Shown here one piece after another: positions 1 to 5,402 of a DNA stretch of 8,874 nucleotides. How positions within the stretch are numbered: the stretch's first letter is position 1; the number at the start of each line of letters is the position of its first letter. The notes beneath the pieces were generated by a model. The model worked only from the letters and a program-made list of their open reading frames with translations, searched no databases and was not told where the DNA came from. The stretch lies in contig JAEDLA010000047.1 of assembly GCA_016295545.1 (NCBI GenBank), positions 1 to 8,874 on the forward strand, read 5' to 3'. This stretch comes from Oscillospiraceae bacterium (lineage in GTDB: Bacteria > Bacillota > Clostridia > Oscillospirales > Ruminococcaceae). Made by a program: the position numbers and the translations under genes.

Positions 1-102
1 AAGGCGACTGACCGCAGACAGGCTGTCGCCTTTCAAGGTCAGTCAACGCAGAGTGGCGGAACGATAGCGGACAAATTTTTTAACAGGTTGATGTGGAATT
101 AG
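1..102 (+). other. Unidentified 3' end of a plus-strand feature: partial ORF tail or repeat fragment
   Basis: Frame 1 is open from the window edge for 33 codons and ends at TAG (100-102), about 10 nt before the terminator at 113-145. That is where the last codons of a convergent gene would sit. The encoded tail ends in IADKFFNRLMWN, which I do not recognise. The first 70 bases are clearly richer in G+C than the following DNA. They also carry two complementary pairings, 1-8 with 25-32 and 6-13 with 37-44, which share bases 6-8 and so cannot fully form together. A structured intergenic repeat or RNA tail is therefore a real alternative to a coding end. A second frame is also open here, up to TAG at 65-67, so openness alone is weak evidence. 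Confidence 0.3.
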
Positions 103-112
103 TATAAAAGAG

Positions 113-145
113 AAAAGGCTGACTGTTTTCCGCAGTCAGCCTTTT
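113..145. terminator. Bidirectional rho-independent terminator
   Basis: A perfect 13-bp inverted repeat (113-125 with 133-145, core GGCTGACTG/CAGTCAGCC) encloses a 7-nt loop. It is followed by a T run on both strands: CCTTTTT on plus, and CCTTTTCTCTTTT on minus. It lies 18 nt past the copA stop codon and about 10 nt past the open frame ending at 102. It should therefore stop copA transcripts from the right and any convergent transcript from the left. Confidence 0.9.
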
Positions 146-162
146 TGCAGCATAATTTAACA

Positions 163-366
163 TTAACCAATAACAGTGTAATCCTTATCCTCAACTGCCT
201 TTTTCAGCACCTCAAAGGGCGTTTCAGCTGTGAGAGTTACAACAGCTGTTCCGGATTCGTGACTTACCACAGCTTCTGAAACGGTCGGAATAGCCTCCAG
301 TGCCTTTTTAACAGAAGCTTCACAGTGTCCGCACATCATTCCCTCAATTTTTAAAGTTACTTCCAT
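163..366 (-). CDS. copZ: In-phase internal CDS: CopZ-like copper chaperone (67 aa) with its own ribosome binding site
   Basis: An ATG at 366-364 lies in frame inside copA, at codon 767. It is preceded by AAGGAGGA (381-374) with 7-8 nt spacing, the best Shine-Dalgarno sequence in the copper module. Translation from here gives a 67-residue protein with the size and outline of a free Atx1/CopZ chaperone: MEVTLKIEGMMCGHC with C12/C15, then a conventional beta-alpha-beta-beta-alpha-beta layout. The domain therefore has everything needed to be made as a separate soluble Cu(I) carrier as well as the tail of CopA. Directly visible are the SD, the ATG, the complete domain and the absence of a stop between the pump and the domain. 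Independent translation is inferred. The alternatives are a purely fused tail, or a copA stop codon lost by mutation or sequencing error. Confidence 0.7.
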   Translation of the reverse strand: MEVTLKIEGMMCGHCEASVKKALEAIPTVSEAVVSHESGTAVVTLTAETPFEVLKKAVEDKDYTVIG

Positions 367-2664
367 AGATTTATCCTCCTTAATTTTTTTATGCTTGATT
401 TTTCTATCCCTTTCAGGATTTCTGACTTTGAGAATATTAAGTCGCAGAGCATTTGAAACAACACAGAAGCTGGAAAGGCTCATTGCCGCAGCTCCGAACA
501 TAGGATTTAGCTTCCAGCCGAAAACAGGAAACCATATACCGGCAGCAAGAGGAATACCGATAATATTATAAATAAAAGCCCAGAAAAGATTTTCGTGAAT
601 ATTTTTCAGTGCTGCCCTGCTTATTCTTATTGCAGCCGGAACATCAGTAAGACGGCTGTTTACAAGAATCACATCAGCGGCATCAATAGCAATATCAGTT
701 CCTGCACCAATTGCGATTCCTGTATCAGCTCTTGTCAATGCAGGAGCGTCATTTATTCCGTCTCCGACCATAGCAACTCTGCCTTGTTTTTTAAACTTCC
801 GGATAACATTTTCCTTCCCATCAGGAAGAACTCCTGCGATTATTTCATCAACTCCGGTAGCTTTGCCTACAGCATTAGCGGTATTCTCATTATCACCTGT
901 CAGCATAACAACACGGATACCCATTTTTTTCAGCTCTGCTACAGCCTGCGGACTTTCTTTCTTAATAGTATCGGCAACGGTGATAATACCGGTGAAAACG
1001 CCGTTTTTGCAGAAGAACAGAGGAGTTTCACCTTTCAGTGCAGCTTCTTCAGCACTTTTCAGAGCATAGCCGGGAATATCTGTTTTTTCCGAGATAAATT
1101 TCTGATTTCCGCCATAGATTATTTCTTCCCCAATCAAGCCGGAAAGTCCGCTGCCTGTGAGAGTGCGGAAATCCTTTACCTCCTGAGCCGTGATATTTCG
1201 CTGCTGAGCAGCTCTTACAACAGCCCCTGCAAGAGGGTGTTCGCTTTTGCATTCAAGTGAATAAGCGTCAGACAGAAGAATTTCTTCAGGTATTCCTTCT
1301 GCCGGAATAATATCAGTAACTTCAGGTTTGCCGATAGTTACTGTACCTGTCTTGTCAAGTACAGCTATCTCAGTTTTGCCTGTGTTTTCAAGAGATTCAG
1401 CAGTTTTAAAGAGAATACCGTTTTTAGCTCCCACACCGCTGCCGACCATAATTGAAACGGGCGTAGCAAGTCCAAGTGCGCAGGGACAGCTTATAACAAG
1501 GACTGAAATACCTCTTTCAAGGGCAAAAATGAAGCTTTGTCCGGCAAGAAGCCATACTATTACGGTAATAACAGCAATGGCAATAACAGCAGGTACAAAA
1601 ATTCCCGAAACCTTATCGGCAGTTTTTGCAATGGGAGCTTTAGTTGCGGCGGCATCGCTTACCATTTTTATTATTTGTGAAAGAGTAGTATCTTCGCCGA
1701 CTTTTGTTGCCCTGCACCTGATAAATCCGGAAGTGTTTATTGAAGCGGCTGAAACTGTATCACCGGTTGATTTGTCAACAGGAACGCTTTCACCTGTCAG
1801 AGCGGATTCATTTACAGCGCTGTTTCCCTCAATGACAATACCGTCAACGGGTATATTTTCTCCGGGACGGACGACAAAAATATCTCCTGTTGAAACCTCG
1901 TCAGCAGAAACTTCCGTTTCAATACCGTTTCTGAGGATAACAGCTTTTTTCGGAGCGAGCTTCATAAGTCCTTTCAGAGCATCGGTGGTTTTGCCTTTTG
2001 AACGTGCCTCCAGCAACTTTCCGACAGTTATAAGAGTGAGTATCATTGCAGCTGACTCAAAATAAAGCTCATGCATATAACTCATTACTGCCTGATGATT
2101 GCCGTTAAACTGAGCGTCACTCATCGCAAAAAGGGTATAGATGCTGTAAATATACGACGTTCCCGAGCCTATGGCAACAAGGGAATCCATATTAGGTGAA
2201 CGGTGAATCAGTCCCTTAAAACCGCTTATAAAGAATTTCTGATTAATTACCATGACAGCTGTTGTCAGCAGAAGCTGAATTATAGCCATAGTGACATGAT
2301 TTTTTTCTATAATTTCCGGCAGGGGAAAGTTCCACATCATATTTCCCATAGAAATATACATAAGCGGAATCAGAAATATCAGTGACCAGATAAGCCGTCT
2401 TTTCAGAACGGGAGTTTCATTATCTTCAAGCTCGTCGGAATGGAGTTCTGAGGATTTTTTTCCGGAGCTTTTAAGTGAAGCACCATATCCGGCGGCTTTT
2501 ACGGCAGTTATAACAGCTTCAGAGGCTGCATCTCCCTCAACACTCATGGAATTTGTCAGCAGGCTGACTGAGCATAATGAAACGCCCTCAACAGCAGATA
2601 CAGCCTTTTCGATTCTCGCACTGCACGCCGCACAGCTCATACCTGTAATGTTGTATTGTTTCAT
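163..2664 (-). CDS. copA: Copper-exporting P1B-type ATPase CopA with a fused C-terminal CopZ-like domain
   Basis: This inner-membrane pump couples ATP hydrolysis to Cu(I) export. The 833-aa protein has an N-terminal heavy-metal-associated domain (about 1-65, metal site GMSCAAC, C11/C14) and helices from about residue 90. Other motifs are the actuator TGES (290-293), the P1B-1 metal motif CPC (393-395), phosphorylation site DKTGT (D437), SEHP (H476), GDGINDAP (634-641), YN (699-700) in a late helix and MSLSS (728-732) in the last one. The CPC, YN and MxxSS set marks a Cu(I) rather than a Zn or Cd pump. The start is supported by AGGAGG at 2671-2676 with 6-nt spacing. Unusually, the frame continues after the last helix into a second complete metal-binding domain (767-833, GMMCGHC, C778/C781), so the product is about 67 aa longer than a pump ending at its usual place. 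csoR lies 129 nt upstream. No strong terminator or promoter is visible between them, so read-through from the csoR promoter is likely. Confidence 0.96.
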   Translation of the reverse strand: MKQYNITGMSCAACSARIEKAVSAVEGVSLCSVSLLTNSMSVEGDAASEAVITAVKAAGYGASLKSSGKKSSELHSDELEDNETPVLKRRLIWSLIFLIPLMYISMGNMMWNFPLPEIIEKNHVTMAIIQLLLTTAVMVINQKFFISGFKGLIHRSPNMDSLVAIGSGTSYIYSIYTLFAMSDAQFNGNHQAVMSYMHELYFESAAMILTLITVGKLLEARSKGKTTDALKGLMKLAPKKAVILRNGIETEVSADEVSTGDIFVVRPGENIPVDGIVIEGNSAVNESALTGESVPVDKSTGDTVSAASINTSGFIRCRATKVGEDTTLSQIIKMVSDAAATKAPIAKTADKVSGIFVPAVIAIAVITVIVWLLAGQSFIFALERGISVLVISCPCALGLATPVSIMVGSGVGAKNGILFKTAESLENTGKTEIAVLDKTGTVTIGKPEVTDIIPAEGIPEEILLSDAYSLECKSEHPLAGAVVRAAQQRNITAQEVKDFRTLTGSGLSGLIGEEIIYGGNQKFISEKTDIPGYALKSAEEAALKGETPLFFCKNGVFTGIITVADTIKKESPQAVAELKKMGIRVVMLTGDNENTANAVGKATGVDEIIAGVLPDGKENVIRKFKKQGRVAMVGDGINDAPALTRADTGIAIGAGTDIAIDAADVILVNSRLTDVPAAIRISRAALKNIHENLFWAFIYNIIGIPLAAGIWFPVFGWKLNPMFGAAAMSLSSFCVVSNALRLNILKVRNPERDRKIKHKKIKEDKSMEVTLKIEGMMCGHCEASVKKALEAIPTVSEAVVSHESGTAVVTLTAETPFEVLKKAVEDKDYTVIG
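374..381 (-). promoter_or_regulatory. Internal Shine-Dalgarno sequence inside copA
   Basis: AAGGAGGA on the minus strand sits just ahead of the internal ATG at 366. In the copA frame these bases encode the linker residues around IKED (761-764), so the linker of the fusion protein is itself a translated ribosome binding site. A run of seven A residues (390-384) lies immediately upstream. Confidence 0.75.
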
Positions 2665-2693
2665 AGTGTACCTCCTGTATGAATCTGTGAATT

Positions 2694-2706
2694 GCCCATG
2701 GGGACA
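2694..2706. promoter_or_regulatory. Weak G/C-rich dyad ahead of copA, possible secondary metal-regulator site
   Basis: The csoR-copA gap is AT-rich apart from GCCCATGGGGACA, with the palindromic core CCCATGGG at 2695-2702, about 30 nt before the copA start. It recalls the CCC/GGG cores of CsoR operators, but it lacks the flanking TATA and has a shorter spacer than the csoR operator (2 versus 5 nt between half sites). No convincing promoter could be assigned to it, so the regulatory reading is tentative. Confidence 0.2.
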
Positions 2707-2793
2707 GGTTCATAAATCTATTATTGCATAAATAACGAGCAGAAATTACATTATGAAAAAATTTATCTGGTTGAAGAATAATACTAAAAGATT

Positions 2794-3093
2794 TTACTTC
2801 ATAAGCTTTTGAAGTGTTTTAACAAGGTCATCGACAACCTCCTCCTTTCCATTTCGTATATCATCAGCAACGCAGGTTCGGATATGACTGGCAAGAAGCT
2901 CCTTGATGAAAGAATTAACGGCGGCATTTACAGCGCCTGCCTGAACAATGATATCGGTGCAATAAGCGTCAGATTCCACCATACGGCGAATACCTCTTAT
3001 CTGCCCCTCAATTCTGTTAAGACGATTAACAAGTTTTTTTCGTTCTTCTTCTGAACGTTCCTTTGTTTTATGACAGCAGCAATTATTTTCCAT
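2794..3093 (-). CDS. csoR: Copper-sensing transcriptional repressor CsoR
   Basis: CsoR-family repressors are all-helical tetramers that release operator DNA on binding Cu(I). The chosen start gives 99 aa. The diagnostic ligand triad is present as C45 (AYC), H70 and C74 (SHIRTC), with the 25- and 4-residue spacing of characterised copper CsoRs, and the family helix RLNRIEGQIRGIRRM is at 24-38. The N-terminus carries an additional CCCH cluster (5-8). I chose the start at 3093 because GAGAGG (3107-3102) lies 8 nt upstream and the promoter and operator lie just beyond it. A longer frame reaches back to an ATG at 3177 that overlaps the hpt stop, but it would run through the promoter and operator, and its extra 28 residues do not resemble the family. 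The operator in its own promoter implies autorepression, with copA downstream in the same regulon. Confidence 0.94.
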   Translation of the reverse strand: MENNCCCHKTKERSEEERKKLVNRLNRIEGQIRGIRRMVESDAYCTDIIVQAGAVNAAVNSFIKELLASHIRTCVADDIRNGKEEVVDDLVKTLQKLMK

Positions 3094-3114
3094 CTGCAAT
3101 TCCTCTCTTTTTAT

Positions 3115-3143
3115 ATTATATACCCTGTGGGGGTATATGTCAA
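3115..3143 (-). promoter_or_regulatory. csoR (and probably copA) sigma-A promoter
   Basis: On the minus strand a perfect -35 TTGACA (3143-3138) and a perfect -10 TATAAT (3120-3115) are separated by 17 nt. The expected start near 3108 leaves a leader of only about 15 nt, which contains the csoR ribosome binding site. A fully consensus promoter with a repressor site in its spacer fits a strongly inducible detoxification unit. Confidence 0.9.
3118..3138. promoter_or_regulatory. CsoR operator
   Basis: This is a perfect inverted repeat ATATACCC-N5-GGGTATAT (arms 3118-3125 and 3131-3138). It matches the known CsoR box pattern of TACCC/GGGTA arms around a G-rich centre. It fills the spacer of the csoR promoter and overlaps the edges of both the -10 and -35 elements, so bound apo-CsoR would block RNA polymerase. 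Confidence 0.92.
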
Positions 3144-3145
3144 GT

Positions 3146-3167
3146 CTTGTTGCACCAATGCAACAAG
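3146..3167. repeat. Perfect 9-bp dyad between hpt and the csoR promoter
   Basis: CTTGTTGCA (3146-3154) and TGCAACAAG (3159-3167) are exact inverted copies around a 4-nt centre, CCAA. The dyad begins 7 nt after the hpt stop codon and ends 3 nt before the csoR -35. As RNA it would form a short stable hairpin at the end of hpt, but no U tract follows it, so it is not a standard terminator. It could stabilise the 3' end of the hpt message or be a binding site for a second regulator. Confidence 0.5.
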
Positions 3168-3173
3168 GCGTTT

Positions 3174-3725
3174 TCATTCAGCGGCATTTTCGTTATATTC
3201 TGCTATGTACGGCAGATTTCTGTACAGCTCTCCGCAGTCAAGTCCGTATCCGACTACAAACAGATCAGGAATTGTAAAAAGTGAAAGGTCGGTATTAAGC
3301 TCCACCACACGCCGCTCCGGCTTATCAAGGAGAGTAATGATTTTCAGGGAAAGGGGATTCCGTGCTTTCAAAAGATTTGCAATATCATTCAGAGTTCTTC
3401 CGGTGTCTATAATATCCTCCACTATGACAACGTGATATCTGCTTATATCCTGTTGCAGGTCCATAGTTATATTGACAATGCCGGAGGAGATTGTTCCGCT
3501 GTAATAGCTCTGAGCGCACATAAATCCCACTTCACAGGGAATTGTTACGGCTCTGCAAAGATCTGAAAGAAAAATAAATGCACCTTTAAGAATACTTACA
3601 AGAAGAAGCGGTTTGCCCTCATATTCACGGCTGAGGAACTGACCAGCTTCGGCTATTTTAGCTTTTATTTCTTCTTCAGAAATGATAACTCTTGCAAGTG
3701 AGCGGCTGTACTTTTCAGAATCCAT
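3174..3725 (-). CDS. hpt: Hypoxanthine phosphoribosyltransferase
   Basis: This cytoplasmic purine-salvage enzyme joins hypoxanthine or guanine to PRPP to give IMP or GMP and pyrophosphate. The 183-aa length is normal for bacterial Hpt. Visible signatures are VSILKGAF (43-50), the flexible-loop segment SYYSG (73-77), the PRPP-binding motif VIVEDIIDTGRTL (100-112) with its acidic pair E103/D104, LDKPERR (133-139) with the purine-contacting lysine, and the C-terminal DLFVVGYGLD...YRNLPYI region (154-174). AGGAGG at 3740-3735 with 9-nt spacing fixes the start. It lies 56 nt downstream of the phosphoesterase gene on the same strand, with no convincing promoter between them, so the two are probably co-transcribed. 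In many Firmicutes hpt sits near ftsH and tilS; that neighbourhood is absent here. Confidence 0.96.
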   Translation of the reverse strand: MDSEKYSRSLARVIISEEEIKAKIAEAGQFLSREYEGKPLLLVSILKGAFIFLSDLCRAVTIPCEVGFMCAQSYYSGTISSGIVNITMDLQQDISRYHVVIVEDIIDTGRTLNDIANLLKARNPLSLKIITLLDKPERRVVELNTDLSLFTIPDLFVVGYGLDCGELYRNLPYIAEYNENAAE

Positions 3726-3781
3726 ATAACTGAGCCTCCTGTAACATATTTGAAAATAAATGAATATAATATTTGTGAGCC

Positions 3782-4264
3782 TTAAACATCAGCAATATTT
3801 GCAACGATTCCGCCGTCAGTAATATTAATGCAGGCAAAAGAGGGCTTTGTTCCGTCAGCCGGACAGGAGCAGCTGCCTGGGTTGATAATATAAATTCCAT
3901 TATCGTATTTCATGTATCTGCAATGGGTGTGACCAAAAAGAATAATGTCACATTCGCTGGCTTCCGCAGCTTGTCTGAGAGGATTAAGGGAAAATTTAAC
4001 GCAGTGTGTGTGACCGTGAACAGCGTAAATCTTATGTTTCCCCACATTAGTCATAAAAACAGGGGAACTGGCAGAGTCTGTATCGCAGTTGCCGCAAACA
4101 TGAACAAAGCGTGAAGATATCTCAGGATGCATGATACGCACCATATCAACGTCCTCAGCGCCGTCACCAAGATGAATAAACATATCCGCATCAAGATTGC
4201 GTGAAACAATTTTTTCCACAGCAATGTGATTATGATGTGAATCAGACATAACAATCAAACGCAT
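3782..4264 (-). CDS. YfcE/MJ0936-type metallophosphoesterase
   Basis: This is a small (160 aa) cytoplasmic calcineurin-like phosphodiesterase that uses two metal ions to cleave phosphate esters. The full ligand set is visible in order: DSH (8-10), GD (33-34), GNCD (58-61), HGHTH (84-88), GHTH (111-114) and NPGS (128-131). No signal peptide or membrane segment is seen. Length and motif order match the YfcE/MJ0936 family, whose members hydrolyse phosphodiesters in vitro but have no firmly established natural substrate. In many Firmicutes such a gene follows rph and the XTP pyrophosphatase gene rdgB. Here it heads a short operon with hpt, a plausible but unproven nucleotide-metabolism link. AAGGAG (4276-4271) lies 6 nt before the ATG. 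Confidence 0.92.
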   Translation of the reverse strand: MRLIVMSDSHHNHIAVEKIVSRNLDADMFIHLGDGAEDVDMVRIMHPEISSRFVHVCGNCDTDSASSPVFMTNVGKHKIYAVHGHTHCVKFSLNPLRQAAEASECDIILFGHTHCRYMKYDNGIYIINPGSCSCPADGTKPSFACINITDGGIVANIADV

Positions 4265-4293
4265 ATTTTTCTCCTTAAAATGATGATATTTAT

Positions 4294-4322
4294 ATTATAT
4301 CACACTTTAAGGAAAAATTCAA
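4294..4322 (-). promoter_or_regulatory. Promoter of the phosphoesterase-hpt operon
   Basis: On the minus strand TTGAAT (4322-4317) and TATAAT (4299-4294) are 17 nt apart, giving a leader of about 20-25 nt. It lies in the 85-nt AT-rich gap shared with the divergent small-gene cluster. On the plus strand the same gap offers only weak -10-like TA-rich runs (around 4291-4298) with no good -35. Confidence 0.7.
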
Positions 4323-4349
4323 CAGAAAAATGAATTTATGGAGGTACTT

Positions 4350-4598
4350 ATGAATATGAATAATATTGATCCTAAAAATATCAGCGGACTGCTGGAGGTC
4401 GTAAGCAAAAAAATCGGAGTTTCACCGGAAAAACTGAAACAGGAGCTTGAAGCAGGAAAATTTGACAGCGCACTGAACGGAATGAGCAAAAGCGACGCTG
4501 CTAAATTTCAGCAGGCAGTGAATAACCCCAAAATCGTTGAAAAGCTGATGAGTACACCACAGGCAAAGGCGCTTTATAAGAAGCTGACGGGAGAGTAA
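4350..4598 (+). CDS. Small uncharacterised protein (82 aa), first gene of a four-gene cluster
   Basis: I do not recognise a named family. The 82-residue product is soluble, charged and probably all-helical: a segment KIGVSPEKLKQELEAG resembling a small helical bundle, then KSDAAKFQQAVNNPK, and a basic C-terminus LMSTPQAKALYKKLTGE. There is no signal peptide, membrane segment or cysteine. I chose the ATG at 4350 because GGAGG (4340-4344) sits 5 nt before it. An upstream in-frame ATG at 4338 overlaps that Shine-Dalgarno sequence and has none of its own; it would add four residues. The next gene starts 44 nt downstream on the same strand. Being first in a tight run ending in a BofA-like gene suggests a shared role, not identified from sequence. 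Conservation in other clostridia is my impression only. Confidence 0.8.
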   Translation: MNMNNIDPKNISGLLEVVSKKIGVSPEKLKQELEAGKFDSALNGMSKSDAAKFQQAVNNPKIVEKLMSTPQAKALYKKLTGE

Positions 4599-4642
4599 TA
4601 TTTTCAGACAGAAAACGGCTGAGACGAGGTGAGGACTGAAAC

Positions 4643-5026
4643 ATGGAGGATATAATGGGGAAAATAGGCGAGCTGCTGTCAGACGAAGAAAGTATGAAGC
4701 AGCTGACAGAGCTTGCGCAGATGATGATGTCAGGGGACGGGGGAGAGAACAAGTCCGAAGCTTCGGGGAATAAGGACAGTCAGCCGGAGACTGAAAACAG
4801 TCCGGAAACAAACGGCGGCGGATTTGATTTTGGCTCATTAATGCAGCTGCAGGGTATCATGGGGGCAATGACTCAGAAGGATAAAAATTCGGAGCTGCTT
4901 TTAGCGTTAAAGCCTCATCTGAGGGAGGAAAGACAGGCAAGAGTTGACAAGGCGATAAAGCTGCTGAAGCTTCTTGCACTATGGAATGTGTTGAAAGACA
5001 GCGGAATGCTTAAAAATCTGCTGTAG
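4643..5026 (+). CDS. Uncharacterised protein (127 aa) with disordered linker and hydrophobic helical C-terminus
   Basis: No function is assigned. Three parts can be seen. An N-terminal helical segment (about 1-30, GKIGELLSDEESMKQLTEL) comes first, then a low-complexity linker rich in G, E, N, S and P (31-60). The C-terminal part has FGSLMQLQGIMGAM (63-76) and then LLLALKPHLREERQ (86-99) running into VDKAIKLLKLLALWNVL, a lysine-studded amphipathic helix (about 101-117). The end could contact membrane or pack on a partner, but is not a clear transmembrane segment. GAGG (4631-4634) with 8-nt spacing supports the ATG at 4643. A second in-frame ATG at 4655 has its own GGAGG (4645-4649), so a product four residues shorter is equally possible. 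The next gene follows after 16 nt, which implies an operon. Confidence 0.82.
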   Translation: MEDIMGKIGELLSDEESMKQLTELAQMMMSGDGGENKSEASGNKDSQPETENSPETNGGGFDFGSLMQLQGIMGAMTQKDKNSELLLALKPHLREERQARVDKAIKLLKLLALWNVLKDSGMLKNLL

Positions 5027-5042
5027 AAAGGGAGTGGAAGCC

Positions 5043-5387
5043 GTGTCGGTTTATGACAGCAGACAGATAAACAAAATGCGGCAGGACGCAATACGCCGTT
5101 CACAGGAGATGCACAGGCGTTCTATGGTAAACACAGCCCATTATTCACAGGGAAGCCGGAAATCTCCTGATCTGCCGCCGGTTCAGCAGGAAAAAAAGAA
5201 AATACCGGAAACGCCGAAGAATGCTCAGCCTGTGCAAAGGCTGAATCAGCCGACGGAGCTTTTAAACAGACTGTTTGACGGGAAAATAGACAGCGACAAG
5301 CTGATGATAATTGCCCTTATGATACTTATGCTAAAAGAGGGCGCTGATATGAAGCTTATCATGGCCCTTGCATACATTCTTTTATAG
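5043..5387 (+). CDS. Uncharacterised protein (114 aa), basic N-terminus and hydrophobic C-terminal hairpin
   Basis: This is not a family I recognise. The start is a GTG at 5043 with AAAGGGAG (5027-5034) 8 nt upstream; a GTG at 5034 overlaps that ribosome binding site and is less likely. Residues 1-30 are rich in R, K and Q and probably helical (INKMRQDAIRRSQEMHRR). Residues 35-70 are a proline-, lysine- and glutamine-rich linker, probably disordered. The C-terminus (about 72-114) has LLNRLFDGKIDSDK, then two hydrophobic stretches, LMIIALMILML and LIMALAYILL, split by KEGADMK. It could insert as a short membrane hairpin or pack as an oligomerising core. Its layout echoes the preceding gene (helix, linker, hydrophobic end). 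The BofA-like gene begins 15 nt after its stop, so the two are surely co-transcribed. Confidence 0.8.
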   Translation: MSVYDSRQINKMRQDAIRRSQEMHRRSMVNTAHYSQGSRKSPDLPPVQQEKKKIPETPKNAQPVQRLNQPTELLNRLFDGKIDSDKLMIIALMILMLKEGADMKLIMALAYILL

Positions 5388-5402
5388 GAAAGGAACTGAA
5401 AA

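Noticed and set aside
595..2065. Long plus-strand open frames opposite copA (595-1260 and 1328-2065)
   Set aside because: They lie antisense to a clearly functional copA, have no good ribosome binding site, and their translations are serine/isoleucine-rich shadows with no family motifs.
3146..3167. Hairpin after hpt as a rho-independent terminator
   Set aside because: The stem is perfect, but no U tract follows it in the hpt direction (ACTTGACAT follows), so only a dyad or hairpin is reported.
3094..3177. Upstream extension of csoR to the ATG at 3177 as the true start
   Set aside because: It would translate through the promoter and operator, and its residues are unlike the CsoR family. The ATG at 3093 has a well-placed ribosome binding site.
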